Below are positions 1 to 10,601 of a DNA stretch of 64,000 bases, piece by piece (position 1 is the first letter of the stretch; each line of letters begins with the position of its first letter). The notes below the pieces were generated by a model. It saw nothing but the letters and a program-made list of their open reading frames with translations, was not told the origin of the DNA and did not search any database. Both the position numbers and the translations under genes were made by a program. This DNA comes from Bemisia tabaci (Eukaryota; Arthropoda; Insecta; Hemiptera; Aleyrodidae), in the NCBI RefSeq assembly GCF_918797505.1, contig NC_092802.1, forward strand, positions 11,179,480-11,243,479, given 5' to 3'.

Positions 1-130
1 GAAAAGTATCGATAGACAGGGTGTTCGCAGCGAACACCTTGATAATCGATTATTTACCACAGCTTCAATAGGGGAAATATCGATAGATCGCAAAGTACGC
101 CACGCCACTGCGCGAGGTGTAGAAAGACTG
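1..130. repeat. ATCGAT-rich dispersed repeat, left end cut by the window
   Basis: The stretch holds a near-palindrome around GTGTTCGCAGCGAACAC, followed by cgat-rich sequence and the motif GTACGCCACGCCAC. The same vocabulary recurs at about 690-760 (AGCACGCCACGCC) and, in inverted orientation, at about 62565-62700. It is a dispersed non-coding repeat family. No open frame or transposase is seen. Confidence 0.6.
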
Positions 131-558
131 TAAGCTGTGTAAACTAATGGGTCGTTTATAAAAAAACGTAACACTAAATTTTCGAATTAGTTTAGTTAGT
201 AAAGTTTAGTTCATTAATTTAGTCGAATTAGTTATTAAATTAAGTAAATCGAACCCCTCGTAACGCTTTTGTGACGTCACATAGGCCCCTATCATTTTAC
301 AAGTAAAAACAAGATGGCGTAACCCTCTCCTCGACCCATCTTCACCACAGCATTACGCATTTTATGAAGGAAATCTTAACCACGAGGGGCATTTGATAAA
401 TCTCTGCATCCCCCCCCCCCCTTTGTCATTTCCTCACAAGACGTCCGATTTTTGAAAACTAGAGATATTTGAGAAGCTTAGAATGTGCTTGACAAGTCTA
501 CCTAGGAAAATATTGGCATATTTTTTATTCAGAGATACTATTGGATTTCTATTTTCAG
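131..558 (+). other. P450 intron sequence without a gene
   Basis: This interval ends in the splice acceptor at 557-558 and is read as an intron of the P450 gene that extends left of the window. It contains a C homopolymer near 410-421 and an AT-rich stretch at 170-250. I see no coding exon in it. Confidence 0.5.
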
Positions 559-1837
559 AATGAGACCCGTCGTTATTGGAAACGGACGGTGCATGACGCA
601 AGACACAGTCATTTGTGGATACAACATACCCAAAGGTGTAAGTACTGGAAATAAAAATACAAAGTACGTAATGATTTAATGTTTATCGATCCTTTTCCAT
701 TGGTTTAAATGGTGGATCGATCGATATATCGCGAAGCACGCCACGCCGCGCCACTGGAGCCGAGGAAATCGGATTAACGAGCGAGACATCCAACGATGCA
801 TGAGGTGGAAAATGCCTGCGTTTTCTTCCAACTGGTTGGCTGTTTTACTTAATTACATTAGTCCAACATACTGATTAGCGAGACCGGAAACAGACACAGA
901 CTCACACACTCTCATCACTTACCGGAAACCACCTCTCCTTGGCAGTTGTCAAATTTCTCTTAAAAAATCGTTTTCCGGATGAAAGAACGTAATTCCATTC
1001 CAAGGTTGCAAAATTGACTTAAACAAACTCTTTCAAACTCTCTCTCAAACTCTTCAAACTCACCTTCTTGACTTTCAATCTTTCACAAAAATATGTACCT
1101 ACCCGTGCAATTTTCTTCCAAAACTTTATGATTTTTCCATGAGATTAGAGGATAAATCAGTGAACTTTTCAGTTAGAAATTCCGAACATTCTCCCGGGAA
1201 AAATGCAATTTGCGGAACGAAATTTGGCAACGTTGAGATGTAGTTACGTTCTTTCGGGCGGAAAACAACGAACATTCTCATCTGAATGACGCGATTTACT
1301 GACAAAGAAATAATTGGTTGGGTGTCTGCCGTGCTGAGAAATAAAACCTTTTGAAGTTTTAATGTTGCCAAAATCTCCTGGTTGCTTGATAAGGAGTGTC
1401 GACAAAAAAACGCCTTCATTATGAAAATATACTTCCTAGCATGGCCGTGAGGGCCAAATAGTTGCATCCTGTAAAAACCCTATCAAAACAGTTTGGCAGC
1501 ATGTAGATTGGCAAAGTAATGCGGTTGCTTTGAATTATTAGATCGCATTCAGCAAAAAGGAACCAGCGCAAATACAGTTTTATAAGAATGTTGCTTTTTC
1601 ATAATTATCTAAAAAATCTCCCAGAATAGGAAATGGTTTCGGCTTCCCATCAACAGATGGAAACATTTTAAAGGAAAATAATTGTGTACATTTAAATACA
1701 GTGCATTTCTTAAGTACATAACTGTAACTTGGTCATTTTTTTACTTAAAAAGCTCGGATTTGTCTTGTTTTATCGGTAATTGACCGGTCTTTAAGACTAA
1801 ACAAACCGCATTTTGATGATATCTACTACCGTTCGTC

Positions 1838-1872
<35 letters not shown>

Positions 1873-3330
1873 GTGCAGTACTTTTGGGACAACCTATGTA
1901 CTTGAAGAGAGAAGAAGTTGGACAATTTTGAAAACACTAGAATCGCGTTGGTTCTTTTTTTTCTAAATGCGATCCAATTCGTTGATGGAGACTGACAACG
2001 CGCAAAAAACGCCTTCATTGTGAAAAGATACTTCCTGTCACGGCTTCAGAGGCCGAATAGTTGCATCACTCAAAAACCCAGCCAACAATCAGCGTGTTGA
2101 TTGGTGAGGAAGGCGGTTGCATTTTCTGTAGAGATACGACGGTACAGCTATACATTTTTCATGATAATATTTGTGTTATCAGGTCCAAGTGGTGTTCCAG
2201 CATTACGTCATCAGTAACAGCGATCGATACTTCTCCGAGCCGGAAAAATTCCTGCCGGAAAGATGGCTGAAGAGTAGCAAAGAGAACCACCATCCGTTCG
2301 CAGCTCTGCCGTTTGGCTATGGACGGAGAATGTGTCTCGGTCGACGATTTGCCGACCTGGAAATTCAAACTATAATCACAAAGGTACCTTTAGTTTTATA
2401 CAATAATTAGACGAAAACCCATGGTGAAACTGTAGAAACGCGTATCTAGATTTGCGCGGCGTTGCCAACTTCCTTCTATAATTTGTTATTTACATAGAAA
2501 ACTTTTTTTTGGAACATATTTACAACATTTTTAATTAGTGATAGAAATAAAAACATAATTTGTTTTCTACGTAGAAAACCTTTTTTTGAACATATTTAAC
2601 AACATCTTTGGAACAATTTTTTAATTTTTCTTCTCTTCATAAAGAATATTCTTTAGAAATATCAAACCATGGTGCTGCTTCGGTCTCCTTTTAAAAAAAT
2701 AAATTAGGAGTGGAGATTTGGAAACACCGCAATCGAGATACGTGTTTTTGCAATTTCACCGTCGAAATGTTATTTCTAGAGAGTGCAGGTTGGAGGCAGC
2801 GAAAGTCAAAATTCTTCACTAATAGCAACGAATAAAAAAAAACCGCTTAACTTTCAAAGAGAAAATTCTTGCAAAAACAGTTAAAATTATGTTTTAGGGA
2901 ACCTCTTTTGGGGTATTTTTTAAAGTAAAATTTACAAGAGGTAAAATTTAACTAAAGAAAGTGATAGAACACACTAAAAAGATCTTCCTCCTGTAATTTT
3001 CGACACTTAAAGTGCTTGAAAAAATCAATAAACTCCTAAAACTCCTTTTTTCTTTAAAAAAAAAATTATTTCACATACGTTTAAGAAAATAACGTAAATT
3101 TTATAATGATGAGCATTAGAAAAGTAACAATTCTTTTTCCTTCGAGTGTGTGGATTAATCTTGCAATGAACTTCTATTTTTGCTACGAGATGTCCTAAAA
3201 CGTGACTTTTTGCTGATTCCAGATGATCCAAGCTTTCAAAATCGAGTACCACCATGAGGAATTGGAGTACAGGATACATCCTATGTATATGCCCGATGGA
3301 CCACTTCGATTTAAATGTATCGATCGATAG
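559..3330 (+). CDS. Cytochrome P450, mitochondrial clade (CYP301/CYP49-like), C-terminal part
   Basis: Heme-thiolate monooxygenase. Three coding exons are visible, 559-637, 2183-2383 and 3223-3330, each with AG/GT junctions, and they join in frame into about 128 C-terminal residues. Exon one gives RPVVIGNGRCMTQDTVICGY, the region before the PERF motif. Exon two has PERWLK and the heme-binding loop FGYGRRMCLGR, with the cysteine that ligates iron. Exon three ends with YMPDGPLRFK and a TAG stop. The arginine-rich GRRMCLGRRFADLEIQ helix L and the MPDGPL tail are typical of insect mitochondrial-clade P450s. My best guess is CYP301A1 or CYP49A1, an orthology I cannot settle without alignment. The N-terminus, the I-helix and any mitochondrial targeting sequence lie left of the window. 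Intron 2 (2384-3222) carries a foldback repeat. Confidence 0.88.
1398..2082. repeat. Pair of ~80-bp direct repeats in P450 intron 1
   Basis: The stretch 1398-1480 (AAAACGCCTTCATTATGAAA and onward to ATAGTTGCATC) is repeated with a few changes at 2001-2082, the same way round and about 603 bp apart. Between them lies a run of about 32 A at 1840-1871. The pair could be the ends of a degraded retroelement or one segmental duplication. No reading frame of a known transposon lies between them. Confidence 0.6.
2421..2763. mobile_element. Foldback MITE, GGTGAAACT family, copy 1 (P450 intron 2)
   Basis: Inverted termini are ATGGTGAAACTG at the left and GCAATTTCACCGTCG at the right, with inner complementary blocks such as CGCGTATCTAG against CGAGATACGTG. 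Related copies are at 5441-5693 and 23196-23434. It is non-coding, so presumably non-autonomous. Confidence 0.7.
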
Positions 3331-3679
3331 GCGATGGTCGATTGATCGATGATTGTGGGAGTTCGCGTGAAGAGGCTATAACCTGCAGCCATTCGATCGA
3401 ATCGAACATTTCGCTGGAAAAGGCCGAGAGCTGTGAACGATGTAACGATGTATACTTCGCGGTATCCGTGAAAATTGAAGGCGCATTTGCTGAATTCCAA
3501 TTACCGTTTTTCCCGTAATATAGTAATTGAATTGCCTAATTAGTTTAATTTTTACCTGTTACCCTCTATTGATGTTTCACGCTACAGAAATTGGAGAGCT
3601 TACGGTTGTGTCCCGAAGATCCATTCCCATCCGTCCGAAATATTGCAGAACTTTTTACACTGTTTTATTTGTAAATTAA

Positions 3680-3685
3680 AATAAA
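3680..3685 (+). promoter_or_regulatory. Polyadenylation signal, P450 gene
   Basis: AATAAA lies 350 bp after the P450 stop codon in AT-rich sequence and is the first canonical hexamer downstream. Use inferred from position. Confidence 0.55.
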
Positions 3686-3795
3686 ATTTATCTTTTATAC
3701 CGTTGTGAATGCCTATGGTTGTTACGTCTCGATGTTTGTTTATGATTCTTTTTTTTCCTCTGAAGGTGACTATATGAGTGGTAAAATTAAAGAAA

Positions 3796-3831
3796 ATGGA
3801 TGATCCTCCAACCTCAGATGAGAATTCCGAG
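3796..3831 (+). other. Possible orphan first coding exon
   Basis: An ATG opens MDDPPTSDENSE and is followed directly by a good donor (GAG|GTAAAT). Composition and junction look like a first coding exon. I find no partner exon downstream on the + strand before NUDT19, whose own start is accounted for. It may be chance. Confidence 0.2.
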
Positions 3832-4103
3832 GTAAATACCTAAGGTTGGCGTGTTTTGTGGTTACCTTCCAGAGGGAGAAAAGAATCGCCCCTTTCCACT
3901 CATTAAAAAATCTTCATATAATTTACGTTACCAAAAATTTCACAAAGATATTTCGGTCCGTTTACTTTGAAGGGAAAAAAAATTAAAATATGCAGATCAG
4001 ATATTTTGAAACGTTACAAATGTTGCAATAAAGATCCGTATTTTTTAAGTTCAGCCATCGATATATCCGCGGAAAAGGCTGCTTCCTCAAAGAAATTTGG
4101 GAA

Positions 4104-4252
4104 CAAATTGGACTGCATTTTGCAATTTGGAACTATAAATTCCGGCCCGGTTTCAAAACAACGTATGTGCCATTAGTTTCCCTAGGCACATAAGTGTTTT
4201 TCCAGAGGAGCCAAAATTTATAGTACCAAATTGCAAAATGCAGTCCAATTTG
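4104..4252. mobile_element. 149-bp foldback MITE
   Basis: The arms begin CAAATTGGACTGCATTTTGC and end with its complement GCAAAATGCAGTCCAATTTG. An inner pair, GTATGTGCC/GGCACATAA, surrounds the loop. It abuts the tandem array that starts at about 4255. No frame. Confidence 0.8.
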
Positions 4253-4254
4253 TA

Positions 4255-5190
4255 ATCTTCCGTCGCATTTCTAAGGCGCAATGATACAACTATTTGAACT
4301 CTCCGGAATGCGTGAAGTATCACGCCGCATTTGAAGGCGTTATCAAAACAGCCAAGTTCCGATACCCGGATTATCGTTTTGCATAGTTCATATTCTTTTG
4401 TTATATTCCGTACCACTTGCTTATTTTTAATCCTCGTATAAAAACCTTCCATTTGCTAAATACAATTCTAGCTGGAGCGCACTTCAGCTATGCATTCACG
4501 ACTGCAAAAATGTCAAAGGAAATCGACAAGCCCAGCGTGCATGGGGGCCGGGACTATTCCCATTTTAATCTTCCGTTACATTCTTACGGCGCAATGATAC
4601 AACTATTTGAACTCTCCGGAATGCGTGAGGTATCACGTCGCATTTGAAGGCGTTTTCAAAACAGCAAAGTTCCGATATCCGGATAATCGTCTTTCATAGT
4701 TCATATTATTTTTTTTCATTTCTAACCACTTGTTTATTTATAATCATTCTATAAAAATTACCCACTTGCTATATACAATTCTAGCTGAAGCGCACTTAAG
4801 CTATGCATTCATGGTAGCAAAAATGTTACCGGAAATCGAAAAGGCCAGCGTGCATGAAGGCAATTTCAATTGTAATCTTCCGTCGCATTTCTAAGGCGCA
4901 ATGATACAACTATTTGAACTCTCCGGAATGCGTAAGGTATTACGCCGCATTTGAAGGCGTTTTCAAAACAGCCAAGTTCCGATACCCGGATTATCGTTTT
5001 GCAAAGTTAATATTATTATGTTTTCTTTCCTACCATTTGTTTGTTTTCAATCTTCCTATAAAAACTACTCATTTGCTGAATACACATCTGGCTGGAGCGC
5101 ACTTAAGATATGCATTCACGACTGCAAAATTGTCAAAGGAAATCGACAAGGCCAGCGTGCATGAAGGCTATTTCAATAAATTATAGTGTG
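4255..5190. repeat. Three-copy tandem array, ~310-bp unit
   Basis: The landmark GCGCAATGATACAACTATTT occurs at 4276, 4589 and 4896, spacings of 313 and 307 bp. Each unit continues through CCGGAATGCGT, CAAGTTCCGATA, an AT-rich middle, CTGCAAAA and ATCGACAAG. The copies differ by scattered substitutions, so the array is old or diverging. The small open frames in each unit are not conserved in reading frame. A related fragment (GCAACTATTCGATCACCGGA) lies near 60657. Confidence 0.85.
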
Positions 5191-5440
5191 TTTTAGGAAG
5201 AAAATGCACTATTTTTAATTTTATATAACATTGATTTACTGCTAATTGTACGAGAAAACCAGAACTGTAGGTTCAGAATTGTCAGGTTTGAATTCGATTT
5301 CACTCAAGTCTTAACGTGAGCTCTGACTTGGAGTCAACAAGACACAAATCCTTGAATACTTAAATGTTTATTCTTTCTTTTCTCGGATGAGATATTCTGG
5401 CTCATGTTGAATTTTGAAAGCAAAATGTCTCGACACATAC

Positions 5441-5693
5441 CGACGGTGAAACTTCCAAACCAAGTATCTCTGTTTGCGACGTTGCAGACTCCCAGCCATA
5501 TTTTGTTTTTTAGATGGAAAAGTACCCAACATCAATTCTTTAAAACTTCCATGATTTTTCCTCTCCATGCGAAAAAAATTATGTCAAAACTTCAAGGAAT
5601 GATGTTGATACGTTCTCCTTTAAAAAAATGAAATGAGGGCGGAGATTTTTAAACGCCGCAAACGAGATACGTCGTTTGGGAGTTTCACCGTCG
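5441..5693. mobile_element. Foldback MITE, GGTGAAACT family, copy 2
   Basis: The termini CGACGGTGAAACTTCCAAAC and GTTTGGGAGTTTCACCGTCG are near-exact complements. Inside, CAAGTATCTC and TTTGCGACGTTG pair with CGAGATACG and CGCCGCAAA. This is the cleanest of the three copies. Confidence 0.8.
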
Positions 5694-5724
5694 ATACGTA
5701 AACTCAACAGGGTGTCCCTCACAG

Positions 5725-6671
5725 CCCTGGTAAAAATTGGCAGTAGAATCTGTGTTCCAAAATACCATAGACCTAAGGCCGGCTGTAAGATTTCCAATAG
5801 CTTCTATAGCCGGCTACACAATTTTTTATAGCCTTTTATAGTCGATGGCGATTAAGTAACTCACAGCCAGGCGATAAAGTGTATGCTAAACGTCACTAAT
5901 TACGGATGCTAGGACTTAGTGAGTTTTTGGACCACTGCTCTCTTTTTGGGCCGTAGCATCTTGATTTATTTTGCGAGGAAAGCTCCGTATTTTTGAAGGA
6001 TGCCTGCCATTCCTAATATATTAGAGCGCCTTCAGTTTCGTATGATAGTGCAACACCTCTGGTGTGAAATAGTTATTTCAAGCGCCGTGGCACGCTGCGG
6101 TGCGGCAGGCGGGCAGCCAGCGCGAAACGCGCATTGGCGCCTACAAACCTAAAGGGATACTTCACGCGTTGCGCAATGCGTGAAGTATCCCTGTTAGGTT
6201 TGTAGGCGCCAGTGCGTCGCCGCTCCGCTTCGTGTTAGGCTCTAATATTTAATCTGGCGGAGTCAGCGTTATTCGACTCATGATTTTGAAATGCTTGCAC
6301 ACCCTGTATGGATTATTCTCGTTTTAGTTGTTGTAAAAAAATATGTATTAAGGAAAATATAACGTGTGCTTTGTAAATATTAAAGGTAGTTCCGTATCAA
6401 ACTTAATGATTTCCAAAGCACACGAATTTCTACACAATTTCTTATAGCCTTTTATAATCGATGGCGAAAAAGCAACAGCCAGGCGATGAAGTGTAAAGCT
6501 CGACGATAGGAACTATAGCCCGGCTGCATAATTTTCTATCGCTTCGTATAGCCCGGCCGTATGATTTTCTCCGCATTCTACAGCCAGCTATATCTGTAGC
6601 CTTCTTTAGCCGGCTATAAGAATTCCTATGGTATTTTGAAACGCAGATCTTATCGCCAATTTTTACCAGGG
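5725..6671. mobile_element. ~950-bp foldback element carrying a second repeat inside
   Basis: The termini CCCTGGTAAAAATTGGC and GCCAATTTTTACCAGGG are exact complements. The arms run through AATACCATAG, repeated AGCCGGCTA motifs and GCCTTTTATAGTCGATGGCG on the left, answered in reverse order on the right. The centre (about 6016-6252) is a different unit. No transposase frame remains. Confidence 0.8.
6016..6252. repeat. Inner repeat with a 77-bp hairpin (6135-6211)
   Basis: It is flanked by TATTAGAGC and GCTCTAATA, an inverted pair, inside the larger foldback. Its core is a strong hairpin with arms TGGCGCCTACAAACCTAA and the complement ending AGGTTTGTAGGCGCCA. The loop sequence GCGCAATGCGTGAAGTAT recurs twice near 59222-59330, so this is a dispersed unit probably inserted into the larger element. 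Confidence 0.6.
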
Positions 6672-6844
6672 GTGTGAGTTCTAGATTGTTTCAAGACAAT
6701 ATTTTTCATTAATATTTTTCAAGAAAAATATTTGTGCGATGGGAGACGAAAGATGCGACGGCAAGACACTTCTTATCTCCTTGCTTTGTCGATAATGACT
6801 GATTTTCATTGAGGCATCATTTGAATACTATTGCTTGCGATGTA

Positions 6845-6971
6845 CCCTGGAAAAAAAAGTAGCTTGAATCTAGAATTTCGACTCTTAAAATCCGATTGAA
6901 TCAAGAGTACTTTTTCTTGTCAATGTTTTTAGAGTCTGGACTCTAAATCCAAGTGACTTTTTTTTCCAGTG
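6845..6971. mobile_element. Short foldback with TGGAAAAAAAAGT termini
   Basis: The left end CTGGAAAAAAAAGT and the right end ACTTTTTTTTCCAG are inverted complements. Between them CTAGAATTTCGACTCT is answered by AGAGTCTGGACTCTAAAT. About 127 bp, non-coding. Confidence 0.65.
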
Positions 6972-7209
6972 TATGTTTTCTTGCTCTTTTCCGTACCTAA
7001 GTAAAAAAACATGCGAGATGTGTAAATTACTCGAAAGTTTCGAACGGGAAGTAAGTAATGCTAGCGAAGCCTCCTAATGATAAAAAGTAAAATAGGTATG
7101 AGCCCGGAGACGTTAAAAATCTTAGTTCACAAAGCCGGCACTTGTTACGGAGCATTCTTGAGAGGTTGGGTTTCGCAATGGTCAAAGATATTTCACTAGA
7201 ACATCCCTT

Positions 7210-7560
7210 CCACCTTTAAATCGGAGTTTAGTGACAACTTTTGAAATGAGAGCATCTCACGTCGATTTATTCTAATCTTTGGAAAAAATCGCTGTGCGTA
7301 ACGCATGACCCCCCCCCCCCTCCTTCCTCCCGTAACGCACCCGTAAAGCAGACTTAGACCTCCCCCTCCCACCCTTAAATTGGAGTTTAACGATGAATAA
7401 CGACATTTTATAAGAAGAATAAGCGTCTTGCGTGTCGATTTGTCACCTTGAATTTTGGAAACATCGCTGGACGTAACGCGAGACCTTGTGTTGGGGTCCC
7501 TTCTTCCACCCGTGACGCACCCGTAAAAAGCAAACTAGACCCCCTGACCGCTCCCCCCCC
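7210..7560. repeat. Degenerate tandem duplication with C-rich tracts
   Basis: The segment starting TTTAAATCGGAGTTTAGTGA near 7216 is repeated from about 7373 (TTAAATTGGAGTTTAACGA). Each copy carries CGTAACGC, then a C-rich tract, then GACGCACCCGTAAA or similar. A related CGTAACGC motif is at about 259. Non-coding. Confidence 0.55.
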
Positions 7561-8123
7561 CTCCTCCTATTGAGAGTTACGTATTTTATGATAGGTCCCA
7601 AAGTATAAAGAACGCGATTGACTGCGTCTCTTGCTTACGAAATCGACGTGTTGTGGTGCAATATTAATAAAAAGATTACCAGAGGAGGGGGGGGGCAATA
7701 GGGGGGACGGGGGACTTATGATGTACTCGTGATACTCCGCGCCGTACGTCCACGTCAAGTCTTGTTTGCCTTGTCGGCTGACGCGCATTGAAATGCATTC
7801 CGTGCATGCAACAGCGCTTTCGTCATCCACGGAGCACTGCGATCACGTGACAACGCGACCTAACCTCAAACAGCTGACCGCACTCACCTGACTAAAAGTG
7901 TTTCATCATATTCCCTGTGTTTACCCTTTCCGGGTTCCTTGCTTTTGTCATGGTTGGTGGATTAATTTATAAAATTCTGTGCTAATACCGAAAAGCTTTG
8001 TGATAGAAAATATCAGTGTACATTATTTAATTAAATTGTTAAGAAACAGCGAAAAAAAAATATACTTCATCTGAGGCCAAACCAATCTTAAAAATCACGA
8101 ATCAAAAATCTAACTCAAATTCA
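7561..8123. other. Upstream region of NUDT19, no gene
   Basis: This interval holds a G-rich tract near 7687, a CG-containing stretch from 7730 to 7870 including CACGTG, and then AT-rich sequence. It is the likely promoter and 5' UTR region of the NUDT19-like gene. I see no TATA box at a convincing position. Confidence 0.35.
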
Positions 8124-8145
8124 ATGGGAAGCTCTGGCAAGCAGG
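8124..8145 (+). other. NUDT19: Candidate alternative first coding exon of NUDT19
   Basis: ATG at 8124 opens MGSSGKQ plus one base, followed by the donor GCAGG|GTAATA. The acceptor TTACTCAG at 8316-8323 joins it in frame to GAA TTT ACA ATA and the ATG at 8335. That would extend the protein by 11 residues (MGSSGKQEFTI). The exon is short and the acceptor lacks a long pyrimidine run, so it may be chance or a 5' UTR intron. Confidence 0.35.
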
Positions 8146-8334
8146 GTAATAATATAGCTTTAATTCCACTATTATTTTTGATTCTGATGATATTCAATCT
8201 GCCCCTAATTTCATTTATAAGATACTTATAATTAGTACGTGGACCTGTCATTCCCAAATTTGACTCCGTTTTTATTGGGGTGCATCATCGAAAGAGCAGC
8301 TTGACAGCACTAACATTACTCAGAATTTACAATA

Positions 8335-10580
8335 ATGAAACGTGTGTGGAAAGAGGCATCATCGGTCATTATTGCAGCAAAACCAAAATCCTTCCTCCGC
8401 AGCAGAATGAGTCGAGATTGTAGCCTTTCCGTCCTTGCACTTAAACGCCACAGTGACAGTTCTGTTCTTCCGAATTTCTATGTATTTCCTGGAGGTCATA
8501 CCCATCATTCAGACTCGAGTGAAGAGTGGCGAAGAGTTTTTTCACAATCAACATGCGAAGCCTCCCGAAATTGTTTTGAAACTCTCAACGCTAATGTGAC
8601 CCTTCCGATTTTCAAGAGCAATAATGAGATTGGCATACCAAAAGCAATATCTTTGCGGATTGCAGCAATTAGGGAGACATTTGAGGAGTGTGGCATTTTA
8701 CTTTGTAAACGGTTTGAAGAAAAGAAGCAAGATATTGACAAACACTTGGAGATTGAATCGATAGCTCAGTGGAGACAACAAGTAATTGCAGACGCAAGTA
8801 ATTTTATAAAGTTGTGTGTAGAGAATAAATGTTATCCGAACGTCACAGCTCTCAGTTTGTGGAGCAATTGGAAGACCCCAGTAAATATTCCTGCCAAGAA
8901 ATTTGATGTTGCCTTTTTTCTAGTTGTTTTAGAGGACTGTTACAGGGCCATTCCTGACTCGATAGAAATCGAAGAAATTGGAGTAAGTTACCTAATTGTA
9001 TAAATTGCTCACTTCTTATGATCCTGACTTTTTTAGTCTGAGGAGATAAAGTTATATAGTTATTTCATAAATTGATCCTTACTCCCTCTAATTTTCACTT
9101 TTCTGGGTCTGTCGGTGTAAGTTTAATTTCCTAAAATTTCCACTTCTTACAATCGGGACTTTCTTGTATCTGTGTTCACTGAGCAGTAAGATAGTGTAAA
9201 AAGCTACATTTACATTTTCATAATCATCAGTGACCATTTTCATATTGAATTGAGCTCTGCACCTTACTTCCTTAGCACGGGTGGAACTAAGAAGGAACCT
9301 CTTGAGAGATTTTTGAGACACTTGATTTTTCTTCAAACATGTGAGATACTTGGGTGCCTTTTTAGTCTGAGGTGCTAGCCCAAGTATATTTCAAACATTT
9401 TTTACGACCAAATTGAAATTATTAAATAAAATTCTTTAAAATATGTCAGAACGAAATTTTGGCTCATAGTTTACTGCTTATCCCTTGCAAAATGTTACAA
9501 TGAAATAAAAGCTTAAGTGCTCTGTGGAGAGGGAGACTGTCAAAAAAGTATACAGGTCACTGTAAATACCTTTCTTATTTCAGTAATTTCCCTAAAATGG
9601 AGTTAATATGTCTCTACAACAGTTACCGATTCCAACTTAATAAAAATATTTATTTTTCCTCTTTTCCAGTGGTATCCTCCAGAAGACTTGCTCAACAAAA
9701 GTGACCAAGGTGAAATCTCTCTGTCACACCCGCAGTTCTACGAGTTATCTCGATTGTTGCATTTCAAAGATGTCTCGGAGCTCTCAAAGTTTGCCAAGCA
9801 GCGTAATAAGTCTGACTGTGAGCTCTTTTTCCCAATTATGTGCTTTTTAGACGATCAAATGGTTTCAATTTTACCAGGTCAGTATCTATTATCTAAGCTA
9901 TCCCAGCGCGAGGTACAAACAAGTAATTTTATTCTGCACATAAATTTTGTTTCATACTTTGTACTTGGCTCTGCAAAATTAGAATTGTAAACAAATTTAT
10001 GCTCCAATTTTTTTTTCCAATTTCCTGGAATTACATAGAGACGTCTCACAAAAAGTTTTTGAATTCTTTGAGCTACAGAAAAGTTTGCATCGTGGTACCT
10101 AGTGTAGCTGTTTTTTTAGTGTTTTCAGGAGGCAAATATTTCTTTTTCTTTTTTCTTTTCTAATGAGCACTTTTATGGACAACAAAAAACATCAGAAGCA
10201 GGCTGTCAAGTTGTTTCAGTTAGTTAATTGTGCAATTTTACCACACAAGATTTTCTAAAGTCACAACCTTAAAGTATGTTAACATCCTCCAATGTTAATA
10301 TCAACGTATCTATTCTTGATGAAAATAATCAAATTTTTTGTACACAGGTGATGAATTGTACCCAGAAAATGGAATCGAATTTACCCTTGAAGATGCCGAG
10401 CTAAAAGAAAAGTTAAACCAAAGTCAAAAATGCCATCGATTGTTGATATCTAACGTGGAGCCCAGTGGTCCCTTGGAACACAAGAGCTTAATTATTCAAA
10501 ATGTTTCACCTAAATATGATCATATTCTACCATGTTCTTCTCATCACATAACCAAGGCTAAACCAAAAAATAAATTATGA
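8335..10580 (+). CDS. NUDT19: NUDT19-like Nudix hydrolase (acyl-CoA/CoA diphosphatase)
   Basis: Exons 8335-8982, 9670-9877 and 10348-10580 join in frame (648, 208 and 233 nt) into 362 residues. The N-terminal part has an FPGG stretch near residues 51-54. The Nudix catalytic core RETFEECGIL lies at about 113-122, matching the REUXEEXGU consensus. The gap between the FPGG glycines and RE is longer than in ordinary Nudix boxes, as is usual in the NUDT19/RP2p family. Family members hydrolyse CoA and acyl-CoAs to 4'-phosphopantetheine products, often in peroxisomes. The C-terminus is NKL, close to the SKL-type peroxisomal signal, which fits but does not prove that location. The start was set at 8335; an in-frame upstream exon at 8124 is possible. 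It converges on SEH1. Confidence 0.9.
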
Positions 10581-10595
10581 TTTATAAAAAGTGCA

Positions 10596-10601
10596 AATAA
10601 A
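10596..10601 (+). promoter_or_regulatory. Polyadenylation signal, NUDT19-like gene
   Basis: AATAAA starts 16 bp after the stop codon, giving a very short 3' UTR if used. Placement is typical of compact insect genes. Confidence 0.6.

Noticed and set aside
1840..1871. A32 tract as a retrogene tail
   Set aside because: No coding or reverse-transcriptase-like sequence lies upstream of the tract on the matching strand.
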